Positions 1 to 7,648 of a stretch of 29,650 nt of DNA are shown here, one piece after another; positions within the stretch are counted from its first letter, which is position 1, and the number at the start of each line of letters is the position of its first letter. Source of the stretch: JBCCAG01 sp050330955. GTDB lineage: Bacteria; Cyanobacteriota; Cyanobacteriia; CAKZMO01. The position numbers and the translations under genes were made by a program. The stretch is from the NCBI GenBank assembly GCA_050330955.1, contig JBHJHJ010000185.1, forward strand, positions 1 through 29,650, written 5' to 3'. The notes beneath the pieces were generated by a model. It ran no database searches. It saw only the letters and a list, made by a program, of their open reading frames with translations, and had not been told where the DNA came from.

Positions 1-249
1 CACTTCTTCTTGGGTGCATGGCCTGTGGTGGGCATCTGGTTCACGGCCTTGGGCATCAGCACGATGGCGTTCAACCTGAACGGGTTCAACTTCAACCAGT
101 CTGTGCTGGACTCTCAGGGACATGTGATCAACACGTGGGCGGACATCATCAATCGTGCCAACCTGGGTATGGAAGTGATGCACGAGCGCAATGCGCACAA
201 CTTCCCGCTTGACCTTGCTGCTGCTGAGGCACCTGCCATCAACGGCTAG
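1..249 (+). CDS. psbA: Photosystem II D1 protein, C-terminal fragment (5' end outside window)
   Basis: This is the C-terminal 82 residues of the D1 reaction-centre protein of photosystem II. The open frame enters from the left edge. Using standard D1 numbering, the first residue in the window is His272, a ligand of the non-haem iron. The oxygen-evolving Mn4CaO5 cluster ligands of the C-terminal tail are all present: His332, Glu333, His337, Asp342 and the C-terminal carboxylate of Ala344, which is exposed after CtpA cleavage. After Ala344 only nine residues follow (AAEAPAING), against about sixteen in most cyanobacterial D1 proteins. The protein would therefore be 353 rather than 360 residues. 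A rho-independent terminator follows about 35 bases after the stop. Which psbA paralogue (high-light or low-light form) it is cannot be decided, because residues before 272 are missing. Confidence 0.97.
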   Translation, partial: HFFLGAWPVVGIWFTALGISTMAFNLNGFNFNQSVLDSQGHVINTWADIINRANLGMEVMHERNAHNFPLDLAAAEAPAING

Positions 250-282
250 GTCCCTTCTCACGGCTAGCAATCTGAGTTAGCA

Positions 283-314
283 AGAGCGCCTCCTTCAGGG
301 GGCGCTTCTTTTTT
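283..314 (+). terminator. Rho-independent terminator of psbA
   Basis: A nine-pair stem (285-293 with 298-306, one G-U pair) closes a TTCA tetraloop and is followed by a T-rich run to 314. It sits 34 bases after the psbA stop codon, so it most likely ends the psbA transcript. Confidence 0.85.
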
Positions 315-530
315 AATGAAAGCAACGTCTTTACGCTGAAGCAATTGCAGATTTCATATGAGCCGTATCGCTTGTGGCTCTACTAAGGCAGCGGGATGCG
401 TTTGGTGAGGATACGCATGACGTCGGCACTGGATTCTTAAAGAGGTGATAGCCGCTTAGAGTCGATATCGGATAATTGGCTTCGCCTTAGGCGGGGGGTC
501 TGCAAAGCCTAATTGAACTGCCGCAGCGCT

Positions 531-712
531 AATGCGACGCCTCGATTATCAAACTTGGCACCTCATTCTTTAATGCGACGCCTCAACTTTAAAGATCGAG
601 GGCTCCACGCTCCAATGCGATGCCTTGACTTCGCAATGCGATCGCCCGCAAAGCTTATTTCATCGCTCCACTTTAAAGATCGAGGGCTCCACCTTAAAGA
701 TCGAGGGCTCCA
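531..712. repeat. Cluster of short interspersed direct repeats
   Basis: Two repeat motifs alternate here. Motif A is AATGCGACGCCTC at 531-543 and 572-584, with diverged copies starting at 614 and 635, the last merging into a HIP1-like GATCGC. Motif B is TTAAAGATCGAGGGCTCCA, with copies within 586-607, 671-691 and 692-712. The last two copies are exact tandem neighbours with a 21-base period, differing only at the second base of the unit. The arrangement looks like a degraded cyanobacterial intergenic repeat rather than CRISPR: units are too short, spacers irregular, and two copies abut. Confidence 0.75.
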
Positions 713-780
713 TATTAAAAATGAAGCGATCGCATTTGAAATATCAACGCCTCAAACGCGACGGGTCAGGGCGTATCCTC

Positions 781-814
781 CAAAAGAAATGCCTACGGTA
801 ACCAGCCGTAGGCA
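781..814 (-). terminator. Possible minus-strand rho-independent terminator
   Basis: A perfect nine-base inverted repeat (790-798 with 806-814) with a 7-base loop is flanked on the left by AAAAGAAA, which reads as a T-rich run on the minus strand. This is the layout of an intrinsic terminator for leftward transcription. No minus-strand gene lies immediately to the right, so it would end an unidentified transcript from the 815-1140 region, or it may be only a hairpin. Confidence 0.4.
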
Positions 815-1143
815 ACGCACTTACTACCAACCAATAGGAAAAAGAATCCTACGATTAGAGGGACGCCGGGCGTCAAATCCAATCGCAACTTTCTCTATGG
901 CTATAATCATGCCGGTGCGAGCTGAATCTTCCCTAATGGGAATCTGAGAAAATCATTAAAGTGTCCGGAGCGTCGCCAAGGGCAAGCTGGGCCGTCTGTT
1001 GGCCCAAGGCGAGTGGTCTAATGTAAGCGAAACTTGACATTTGGCCGTCTGGGGAATGAACGGTTCGGCTTAGCACCCTTGGGATCCCCGATAAAATACG
1101 TCAATATCAGAACTAACCATTTGCTGTTTCACAATCTTTAATC

Positions 1144-2379
1144 ATGGTTCTCTCCCCACCTGTCCCCAAAACTCAGCCTGAGCAGTTTGACCAAGTGGTC
1201 ATGACCACCTACGCCCGCTTTCCGCTTACCCTAGAGCGAGGGGAAGGGTGCCGCGTCTGGGACAGTGAGGGACAAGAATACTTAGACTTCGTAGCGGGCA
1301 TCGCCACCTGCACCCTGGGCCACGCCCACCCCGCCATGGTTGAGGCGGTAACCCAGCAGATCAAAACCCTGCACCACGTCTCCAATCTCTACTACATTCC
1401 GCAGCAGGGCGCGCTGGCCCAGTGGCTGGTGGAGCACTCCTGCGCCGATCGCGTCTTTTTCTGTAACTCGGGGGCAGAGGCCAACGAAGGGGCCATTAAG
1501 CTGGCCCGCAAATATGGCCACACCAAGCTCGGCATTGATGAGCCCGTAATTCTGACGGCAAACGCCAGCTTCCACGGGCGCACCCTGGCCACCATTACCG
1601 CCACGGGGCAGCCTAAGTACCAAAAGAACTTCAACCCCCTGGTGCCGGGCTTTCACTACGTGCCCTACAACGATATTGAAGCGCTAGAGGCCGCGATCGC
1701 CGAACTTGACCGCGACCAGCGCCGGGTGGCCGCCATTATGCTGGAGCCGCTTCAGGGGGAAGGTGGGGTGCGTCCGGGGGAGCGCTATTATTTCTCTCGG
1801 ATTCGACAACTCTGCGACGAAAAGGACATTCTGCTGATTTTGGACGAGGTCCAGGTGGGCATGGGCCGTAGCGGCAAGTACTGGGGCCACGAGGTGCTGG
1901 GCATCGAGCCTGACGTGTTCACCTCGGCGAAGGGGCTAGGCGGCGGCATCCCCATTGGGGCGCTGCTATGCAAGTCGTCCTGCGACGTGCTGCAGCCGGG
2001 GGACCACGCCAGCACCTTTGGCGGCAATCCGTTTGTCTGCGGCGTGGCGCTGGCAGTATGCCAGACCTTGGAGCAGGAAAATCTATTGGAGAACGTGGGG
2101 CAGCGCGGTAGGCAGCTCCGCGCGGGGCTGCAGTCCATTGTGGCGGATTATCCGGAGCTGTTTGCAGAGGTGCGAGGCTGGGGCCTGATCAACGGTCTGG
2201 CGCTGCGGGAGGACGTTGAAACCAAGTCCATTGACATTGTTAAAGCAGCAATGGAAGCGGGTCTGCTGCTGGTGCCCGCTGGGCCTAAGGTGGTGCGATT
2301 TGTGCCGCCGCTGGTGGTGAGCGCGGCGGAAATTGACGCAGCGGTTCAGGCGGTGCGGAAAGCGCTGGTGACGCTGTAG
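1144..2379 (+). CDS. argD: Acetylornithine aminotransferase
   Basis: This is a 411-residue class III, PLP-dependent aminotransferase. It converts N-acetylglutamate semialdehyde and glutamate to N-acetylornithine and 2-oxoglutarate in arginine biosynthesis, in the cytoplasm. Visible landmarks are the phosphate-binding NSGAEANE segment (residues 108-115), the FHGRTLAT segment (143-150), the cofactor-ring Asp in LILDEVQ (Asp234-Glu235), and the Schiff-base Lys263 in SAKGLGGG. Length and motif order match ArgD. Close relatives such as ornithine or succinylornithine aminotransferases cannot be excluded from motifs alone, but in cyanobacteria ArgD is the expected member. No clear Shine-Dalgarno precedes the ATG. 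dprA follows 57 bases after the stop with no terminator between, so the two are probably co-transcribed. Confidence 0.93.
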   Translation: MVLSPPVPKTQPEQFDQVVMTTYARFPLTLERGEGCRVWDSEGQEYLDFVAGIATCTLGHAHPAMVEAVTQQIKTLHHVSNLYYIPQQGALAQWLVEHSCADRVFFCNSGAEANEGAIKLARKYGHTKLGIDEPVILTANASFHGRTLATITATGQPKYQKNFNPLVPGFHYVPYNDIEALEAAIAELDRDQRRVAAIMLEPLQGEGGVRPGERYYFSRIRQLCDEKDILLILDEVQVGMGRSGKYWGHEVLGIEPDVFTSAKGLGGGIPIGALLCKSSCDVLQPGDHASTFGGNPFVCGVALAVCQTLEQENLLENVGQRGRQLRAGLQSIVADYPELFAEVRGWGLINGLALREDVETKSIDIVKAAMEAGLLLVPAGPKVVRFVPPLVVSAAEIDAAVQAVRKALVTL

Positions 2380-2436
2380 GTGATTTGGCGCGGTTTTTGG
2401 CGGGCACCCTAAACCAAAATTTTGGGGTGTCCTACA

Positions 2437-3570
2437 GTGACCGCATCAAATCACAACTCAAATCCAGATCGCCCCTACTGGGTGGCCTGGTCCAAGCTGC
2501 CCCACATCGGCCCGATTCGGCTGCAGCGGCTGTGGAAGCGCTTCGGCAGCTTGGCCGCGGCCTGGGGGGCTGACACCAGCGCCCTGCTGGAGATTGAAGG
2601 CATCGGCCTGGGAACCGCTATGGACATTGGGGCGCAGCGATCGCGCCTAGACCCCCAGACCTGCTACGCCGCCTACGCCGAGCAAAACCCCGCCTTCTGG
2701 ACCCCCGCTGACCCGGACTATCCCCGACTGCTGCTGGAGATTCCCGATCCGCCGCCGCTGCTGCACTATCGCGGGCGGGTCTCACCGGCAGAGAATCAGG
2801 GCCACACCCTGGCGATCGCCATTGTTGGTACCCGCCGCCCCACGGAGTACGGTCGCCGCTGGACCTCCCGCATCAGCCGTCAGCTGGCCCAGGCTGGGGT
2901 GACGGTGGTCTCCGGTTTGGCAGAGGGAATTGACGCGATCGCCCACCGCAGTTGCCTAGAGGCGGGGGGACGGACCCTAGCCGTGATGGGGACCGGCGTC
3001 GATGTGATCTATCCCTGGTCAAACCGCGCCCTGGCCCATCGGGTCCTCGAGCACGGACTGCTGCTGAGCGAGCATCCCGCCGGGACCCAGCCCGACCGTG
3101 CCCATTTTCCCCGCCGCAACCGCATCATTGCCGGACTCAGCCGTGCCGTGCTGATTTTGGAAGCGCCCCAGAAGTCAGGGGCCCTGATCACCGCACGGAT
3201 GGCCAACGACTACGCCCGAGACGTGTACGCGCTCCCAGGGCCGGTAGATAGCGCGGAATCCCGGGGATGCTTGGAACTCATCAACCAGGGGGCGAGCTTG
3301 ATTTTAGACGAGGCATCCCTGCTGGAGGCCTTGGGGGCAATCCCCACGATGCCCTCCCCTGAGCCAGAGGCGCCGCGGCCCAATTTACCACCTGATCTGC
3401 CGCCTGACCTGGCCCAGGTGCTCGACGCGATTGAAGCCGATCCTAAGCTGCTCGATCAGATTGCGCAGCACACTAATTTAGGCACTGGCACTATTCTGTC
3501 GGCGCTGGTGCAGCTGGAGATGATGGATCTGGTGCGTCAGCTTCCGGGGATGCGCTATCAGCGCTGCTAG
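2437..3570 (+). CDS. dprA: DNA-processing protein DprA (Smf)
   Basis: This 377-residue protein belongs to the DprA/Smf family. DprA binds incoming single-stranded DNA during natural transformation and loads RecA on it. The N-terminal part carries a helix-hairpin-helix/SAM-like region (KLPHIGPIRLQRLW and EIEGIGLGTA). The central Rossmann domain has the family signatures IVGTRRPTEYG, VSGLAEGIDAIAH, FPRRNRIIAGLS and SGALITA. The C-terminal 60 residues resemble the DprA winged-helix domain. I chose the GTG at 2437 (then TASNHN) over the upstream in-frame TTG at 2422, because the extra five residues are not DprA-like and the GTG sits in the expected place. The 3' end overlaps the convergent membrane-protein gene by 80 bases. 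Some cyanobacteria are naturally competent, and recA lies 4 kb downstream. Confidence 0.93.
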   Translation: MTASNHNSNPDRPYWVAWSKLPHIGPIRLQRLWKRFGSLAAAWGADTSALLEIEGIGLGTAMDIGAQRSRLDPQTCYAAYAEQNPAFWTPADPDYPRLLLEIPDPPPLLHYRGRVSPAENQGHTLAIAIVGTRRPTEYGRRWTSRISRQLAQAGVTVVSGLAEGIDAIAHRSCLEAGGRTLAVMGTGVDVIYPWSNRALAHRVLEHGLLLSEHPAGTQPDRAHFPRRNRIIAGLSRAVLILEAPQKSGALITARMANDYARDVYALPGPVDSAESRGCLELINQGASLILDEASLLEALGAIPTMPSPEPEAPRPNLPPDLPPDLAQVLDAIEADPKLLDQIAQHTNLGTGTILSALVQLEMMDLVRQLPGMRYQRC

Positions 3571-4849
3571 GGGGAGCCGCTGCTGGCGGGGGTGAGGGCG
3601 CATCTGCAGGGGACTCAAGGGTTTCAGGCACGTCGGGCAGGGGCGGCGGCTCAGAGGTCTGGAAGAAGATCAGCTGGTCTCCTACCACGGGAGTGCGGGC
3701 AATACGCTCGCCCCGCTCGTTGACTAAGGTCAGCCGGGGGAAATCGAACTCGCTGGCCTGCTGCTGCATCTGGCGGACGAGCTGCTGCTGCTCCGCAGGG
3801 CTGAGGCGATACCAGCCGTCGTCGACGGTGACCACAATGCGATCGCCCGCCAGATCGATATCGAGGGCGTCCACAAAGCTGCTGTAGCCACTGGTGACCT
3901 CGGTGACCTGGGTTTGAATGGCGTCCAGCAGCGCCTGACTGGGGGCCGGTTCTGCAGGGGCCTCCACTGCAACAGGCTCGGCGGGCGGCGCTTCTACCGA
4001 CTCGGCGGGAGAATTGATCAAAGCGCTGAACAGAAAGGCGATTCCGGCCAGCGCCGCCGTCGTAATCAGAAAAGCAGTCCGGGAGGACTCAGCTGCTGCC
4101 GCTGATTTGGCTTCCGGGTTCACCCGCTCAAGGGACCACTGAAGCACCTGATTGAATAGCCGCGACAGGGAGAGCGTCACCGCCACCAACAGCGGCCTGA
4201 CCACCTTCCAAACGCCGGCCAAAATACCTAAAGCCCCAGTCTGGCTGGACCCGGCGTCAGCAGCGGGAACTTCCAGTCGCTCGGTCAGCCAGTTGGCGCC
4301 CTTAATCGCCGTACTAAGGGATGCGGTTGCGGCGGAGGATAGAATCGGCTGCGCCAAGCCCCAAAGGCGCTGGACCGTGCCGCCTGCCGCCACGGGCTCT
4401 GGGGAGGGCGCTGATGCGGTTGAGTCTGCGGGTTTGGTCTCTGGTTTGGCCTTTGGTTCGGCCTTTGGTTCGGCGTCAGGTTTGGCCGCTGGCGACCCTG
4501 AATCGGGCTCTACATCGGCAGACGGCGTGGGAGGGGCCGGATCCGGCGAGGCTGAATCTGCTGCTGAATCAGGTGCCGCCAAATCAGAAGAAGGGGCGAT
4601 CGCTGGGCCTTCTGGTGCTGGGCTCTCTGATACTGGGCCTTCTGATACTGGGCCTTCTGGTGCCGGACTCTCTGATACCTGACGCTCTGGCACAGCCGTC
4701 ACCCGCGCAATATCTTCAAAGGTGACCGCGCCACCATTCGGGAGCGGGCTTGTGTCCACGGGCGGCGTATCTGCCGAGGACTCAGCCGGTAGGGAATCGG
4801 CCTCGCCGTTTGGCGTTTGGGAGGTTGGCTCATCGGGTGCTGATGCCAT
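3491..4849 (-). CDS. Single-pass membrane protein with long Pro/Ala/Ser/Glu-rich N-terminal region
   Basis: I do not recognise a named family for this 452-residue protein. Residues 1 to about 150 are low-complexity, acidic and rich in Pro, Ala, Ser and Glu. They include five 5-residue repeats (VSESP/APEGP type) and a KPDAEPKAEPKAKP stretch. Residues of about 155-235 contain amphipathic or hydrophobic helices. One clear transmembrane segment follows (FLITTAALAGIAFLFSALI). Beyond it is a folded domain of about 110 residues that includes VDALDIDLAGDRIVVTVDDGWYRLS and RLTLVNERGERIARTPVVG, then another Pro/Ala/Ser tail. The ATG at 4849 has a good ribosome site (GGAGA seven bases upstream). The layout suggests a membrane-anchored protein with disordered arms. 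Function is unknown. Its last 80 bases lie antisense to the end of dprA. Confidence 0.8.
   Translation of the reverse strand: MASAPDEPTSQTPNGEADSLPAESSADTPPVDTSPLPNGGAVTFEDIARVTAVPERQVSESPAPEGPVSEGPVSESPAPEGPAIAPSSDLAAPDSAADSASPDPAPPTPSADVEPDSGSPAAKPDAEPKAEPKAKPETKPADSTASAPSPEPVAAGGTVQRLWGLAQPILSSAATASLSTAIKGANWLTERLEVPAADAGSSQTGALGILAGVWKVVRPLLVAVTLSLSRLFNQVLQWSLERVNPEAKSAAAAESSRTAFLITTAALAGIAFLFSALINSPAESVEAPPAEPVAVEAPAEPAPSQALLDAIQTQVTEVTSGYSSFVDALDIDLAGDRIVVTVDDGWYRLSPAEQQQLVRQMQQQASEFDFPRLTLVNERGERIARTPVVGDQLIFFQTSEPPPLPDVPETLESPADAPSPPPAAAPPSSADSASPEADAPDPSSPAAPAPTE
4605..4679. repeat. Five tandem 15-bp units inside the membrane-protein gene
   Basis: Units start at 4605, 4620, 4635, 4650 and 4665. 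They are variants of GGGCCTTCTGGTGCT and GGGCTCTCTGATACT and encode alternating APEGP and VSE(S/G)P pentapeptides on the minus strand. Copies differ at only a few positions, which suggests recent expansion in a minisatellite-like way. A second, 12-base periodicity around 4436-4488 encodes the KPxAEPKAEPKAKP stretch. Confidence 0.85.
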
Positions 4850-5057
4850 GGCAATTCTCCAAGAGTGGTGCAGGGTGCCCGCTGCAGACGGGTCTTGTGG
4901 GCTCGCGCGGGTTTAGTCGGGGCCGAGTCACGTCTAATTTACCACTTTGACACCAGGCTGCCGTGTGGTTTACGGTCCGATTCAGGTGGCGACTGAGATG
5001 GGGGCACCCATCATGAGGTGCTCATCATAAGGCGCCCAATAGGGGCAGTCGAGCCAG

Positions 5058-5069
5058 ACATTATAATGT
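5058..5069 (+). promoter_or_regulatory. Candidate -10 region for the WG-repeat gene
   Basis: A perfect 12-base palindrome, ACATTATAATGT, contains a consensus -10 hexamer TATAAT at 5062-5067, about 50 bases before the GTG start. No good -35 hexamer sits 17 bases upstream. Because the element is palindromic it could serve either strand. Just upstream are two small perfect hairpins (4998-5003/5007-5012 and 5013-5017/5021-5025). Confidence 0.35.
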
Positions 5070-5118
5070 TATTCGACCAACGTTATCGGACAAGCCTACC
5101 CCAGGCATAAGACCAGAG

Positions 5119-6312
5119 GTGGTGAAAGCGGTGTTAAACGCAAAGCAAGCGCGAGCAGAAGGGCGACCGTGTCCATCAGTCTTTCGAAAAAGCGCGGTCT
5201 GGCGGCTTGGCGCTCTGGGATTCGGGCTAATGGCTGCGATCGCCTGTCGTCCTTCTCCCCCTGCCCTGCTAAAATCCCTGCCTCGCCCCCTCATTGCGCC
5301 CCCCTCTGTGGCCTCACAGCCCCCGGCCTCGCCCGCTCAATCTTCACCCACCCCCTCCCCGATGGATGAACAGCCGTTAGCTTTTGATTATGCGTCCGAC
5401 TTCTCAGAGGGTCTGGCGGTGGTGCGCCGAGGCGAGCAATACCAGTTTATTGACCGCCAGGGAACCCCGGTATTAACCGTCGGAGAGGAATTTGTTGGGG
5501 TGTCTGCTTTTGCCGGCGATCGCGCCCTGGTCAAGACTGAAACCCTCTACGGCTACCTCAGCCGCACCGGCGCCGTGGTGGTGATGCCCCAGTATCCCAG
5601 CGCGACGCCGTTCTCAGAGGGACTAGCGGCGGTGCGCACCGGCACCAAATACGGCTACATCGACCCGGCGGGTGGCCTGGTGATTGAGCCCCAGTTTGAC
5701 CTAGCAACCCCCTTCGCCTCGGGGCTGGCCGCGACGCGAGACGGCGATCGCTACGGCTACATTACCGCCAGCGGGCAGTGGGAGGTGATGCCCCAGTACG
5801 AAGATGTGGGCTCATTCTCAGAGGGTTTTGCTGCGGTGCGCCTGGATCAGCAGTGGGGCTATATCGACGCGGCGGGGGAGACGGTCATTCCAATCCAGTT
5901 CGACGGCGCCTTTGCCTTTTCCGAGTCCCTGGCCCGGGTACGGCTTGGACAGCGCTGGGGCTACGTCGACCCTGCCGGGGAAATGGCGATCGCCCCGACC
6001 TACGGGTTTGCTTCAGATTTTTCAGAGGGGCTGGCGGCGGTGCTGGTTGACAGCCGCTGGGGCTACGTTAACCCCGCCGGGGAAATGGCGATCGCGCCCC
6101 AGTTTGACTACGCCGCCCCCTTCTCAGAAGGGCGGGCGGCGGTGCTGGTCGACGGGGCGTATGGCTACATCGATGCTTCTGGAAAGACCGTTGTGGCCCC
6201 ACAGTTTAGCAATGCAGGCTCGTTTTCAGAGGGCCTCACCTGGGTAGAGGAAAACGGCGTGCGCCACTACGTAGATGTGCAGGGGCAGCCCATGGGGCTC
6301 ATTTCCCGATAA
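5119..6312 (+). CDS. WG-repeat lipoprotein
   Basis: This 397-residue protein starts with a signal sequence (LGALGFGLMAAIAC). It ends in a plausible but non-ideal lipobox (AIAC, with Ala rather than Leu at -3), so it is probably a lipid-anchored export product. A Pro/Ser-rich linker follows. From about residue 88 to the end there are nine consecutive repeats of 34 residues with the pattern F(D/S)xAxPFSEGLAAVRxGxxWGYIDxxGxxVIxPQ, which is the WG repeat. WG-repeat proteins are common in cyanobacteria and bacteroidetes and generally lack a proven function. Repeats 6 and 7 are nearly identical at DNA level (see 5955-6100). Two GTG codons at 5119 and 5122 are possible starts, and a later GTG at 5131 is also in frame. 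No neighbour suggests a role. Confidence 0.9.
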   Translation: MVKAVLNAKQARAEGRPCPSVFRKSAVWRLGALGFGLMAAIACRPSPPALLKSLPRPLIAPPSVASQPPASPAQSSPTPSPMDEQPLAFDYASDFSEGLAVVRRGEQYQFIDRQGTPVLTVGEEFVGVSAFAGDRALVKTETLYGYLSRTGAVVVMPQYPSATPFSEGLAAVRTGTKYGYIDPAGGLVIEPQFDLATPFASGLAATRDGDRYGYITASGQWEVMPQYEDVGSFSEGFAAVRLDQQWGYIDAAGETVIPIQFDGAFAFSESLARVRLGQRWGYVDPAGEMAIAPTYGFASDFSEGLAAVLVDSRWGYVNPAGEMAIAPQFDYAAPFSEGRAAVLVDGAYGYIDASGKTVVAPQFSNAGSFSEGLTWVEENGVRHYVDVQGQPMGLISR

Positions 6313-6335
6313 TTAGGACCAGCGCAGCGTCAGGC

Positions 6336-7517
6336 CTAGCGCCTCTTCTTCCGCTTAATCGCATCCACCCGGATGGTGGAATAGTTCTCAAACCACCCCC
6401 GCTGCCAAAAGAAGACCACTAGCCCGAGGGCGATCGCTGCCATCACCACCAGCGCCACCGGGTAGCCATACTGCCAGTCCAGCTCAGGCATGTTCCACTG
6501 GGAGGCGTTGGGGTCGAAGTTCATGCCGTAGAGGCTGGTGATAAAGGTCAGGGGAATAAAGATGCCCGACACCACCGTCAGCAGCTTCATCACCTCGTTC
6601 ATGCGGTTGCTGACCGAGGACAAGTACACCTCCATCAGGTTAGCGGTCAGCTCCCGGTAAGAATCCACCATGTCCATCACCTGGGCAGCGTGGTCATAGC
6701 AGTCCCGTAGATACAGGCGCACGTCTTGACTGATTAAATGTCCCCCGTCCCGCATCAGCAGGTGGATGGCGTCCCGCTGGGGCCAAATGGCGCGGCGCAG
6801 GGCCAGCAGCTCCCGCCTGATGGCGTAAATCTCTTCCACCGTATGGCGGGTGGGGTTAAGCACCACATGATCTTCCAAGTCCTCTAGCCGCTCGCCGTAG
6901 TCCTCCAGCACCGGGAAAAACCCGTCCACAATGGTGTCGAGTAGGGTATAGGCCAAATAGTCGGCCCCCCGCTGCCGCACCTCCCCCCGGTTGAAACGGA
7001 TGCGATCGCGCACCGGCTGAAAGGTGTCGTGCTCGGGCTCTTCCTGTACCGTGAGCAGGTAGTTGGGCCCCAAGATGAAGCTCACCTGCTCGCTGACGAA
7101 GCCCCGCTCATCTGAGGTGGGAATCACCATGCGGGCAATAATCAGCATCTGGTCGCTGTATTCTTCTATCTTGGGCCGCTGGGGCACATTCACCACGTCT
7201 TCAAGCACCAGCGGATGGAGCTTAAACAGCGCCCCTAGCCGTTTTAGAATGTCTTCACTGCCCAACCCATGGACATCTACCCACGAAATGGTTTCCGATT
7301 CGAGAGACTCGCGGCACAGCTCGGGCTCTTCCAAAATCTTGCGCTGGGCCTGCTCTGCACTGTAGTCAATCAGGGTGATCTGAGGAAAGGGAGAATCGGC
7401 GGGAATGTCCAGCGTCCCCGGCAGGCTCCCAGGTTTATCGGAGTAGTAATCGTCCAGGTACGTTCTCTCGGGCTCTTGCTCTGAACCGTTAGGCGATTGC
7501 CAGGGCAGGTTAGTCAT
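6336..7517 (-). CDS. corA: CorA-type magnesium/cobalt transport protein
   Basis: This 393-residue protein is a CorA-family channel for Mg2+ (and Co2+) in the cytoplasmic membrane. CorA proteins form pentamers with a large cytoplasmic funnel domain. The C-terminal part shows the defining features: a first transmembrane segment with FIPLTFITSLYGMNF, including the selectivity motif GMN, and a second segment (YPVALVVMAAIALGLVVFF), ending in a very basic tail (KRKKRR). The N-terminal 280 residues look like the CorA cytoplasmic domain. Length is slightly above E. coli CorA (316) because of an N-terminal extension, as in many CorA-II proteins. The ATG at 7517 has no strong Shine-Dalgarno. The gene is convergent with the WG-repeat gene (23 bases between stops) and divergent from recA. 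Confidence 0.94.
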   Translation of the reverse strand: MTNLPWQSPNGSEQEPERTYLDDYYSDKPGSLPGTLDIPADSPFPQITLIDYSAEQAQRKILEEPELCRESLESETISWVDVHGLGSEDILKRLGALFKLHPLVLEDVVNVPQRPKIEEYSDQMLIIARMVIPTSDERGFVSEQVSFILGPNYLLTVQEEPEHDTFQPVRDRIRFNRGEVRQRGADYLAYTLLDTIVDGFFPVLEDYGERLEDLEDHVVLNPTRHTVEEIYAIRRELLALRRAIWPQRDAIHLLMRDGGHLISQDVRLYLRDCYDHAAQVMDMVDSYRELTANLMEVYLSSVSNRMNEVMKLLTVVSGIFIPLTFITSLYGMNFDPNASQWNMPELDWQYGYPVALVVMAAIALGLVVFFWQRGWFENYSTIRVDAIKRKKRR

Positions 7518-7634
7518 GGTGTGCGGGGAGTAAACTAGGGTCGCTGCAGCGCAAGCATATCAAGAAGCGATCGCCGCCAATGTAACGGAACGTATTCGAG
7601 GGGGGCAAGCAGGACCCAAACAACCCAGTTATTT

Positions 7635-7648
7635 AGTACAATTGATCT
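7635..7648 (+). promoter_or_regulatory. Candidate LexA (SOS) box upstream of recA
   Basis: AGTACAATTGATCT differs at one position from RGTACNNNDGTWCB, the cyanobacterial LexA operator reported for Anabaena. It overlaps or abuts a candidate -10 hexamer (TATAGA at 7650-7655), a position where repressor binding would block transcription. It lies 167 bases before the recA ATG. A second, closer TTGACT at 7760-7765 could be the -35 of another promoter. The assignment rests on sequence similarity only, and LexA does not control recA in every cyanobacterium. Confidence 0.4.

Larger units (their letters stand above)
315..1143. other. Gene-free spacer between psbA and argD
   Basis: I see no credible gene in these roughly 830 bases. 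The one long open frame (513-947, TTG start) is low-complexity and simply reads through the repeats. The spacer holds small hairpins (arms 360-364/376-380 and 396-401/413-418), the repeat cluster at 531-712, an inverted repeat at 790-814, and a nested GC-rich hairpin at 973-1012 (arms 973-977/1008-1012 and 989-993/1001-1005). A TTGACA hexamer lies at 1034-1039 and an AT-rich stretch (ATAAAATA) near 1091-1098. Either could belong to the argD promoter, but no well-spaced pair is clear. Confidence 0.6.

Noticed and set aside
531..712. Possible CRISPR array
   Set aside because: Repeat units are 13-21 bases, two are directly adjacent, spacing is irregular, and no cas gene is present.
513..947. 144-codon open frame in the psbA-argD spacer
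   Set aside because: It starts with TTG, has no ribosome site, and its protein is just a read-through of the interspersed repeats (FKDRGLH repeated).
1034..1062. TTGACA as the -35 of an argD promoter
   Set aside because: The hexamer 17 bases downstream (TGAACG) is not a credible -10, so I did not call a promoter.
4152..4682. Plus-strand 176-codon frame rich in Ser, Gly and Ala
   Set aside because: It is the antisense shadow of the low-complexity repeats of the membrane-protein gene on the minus strand.
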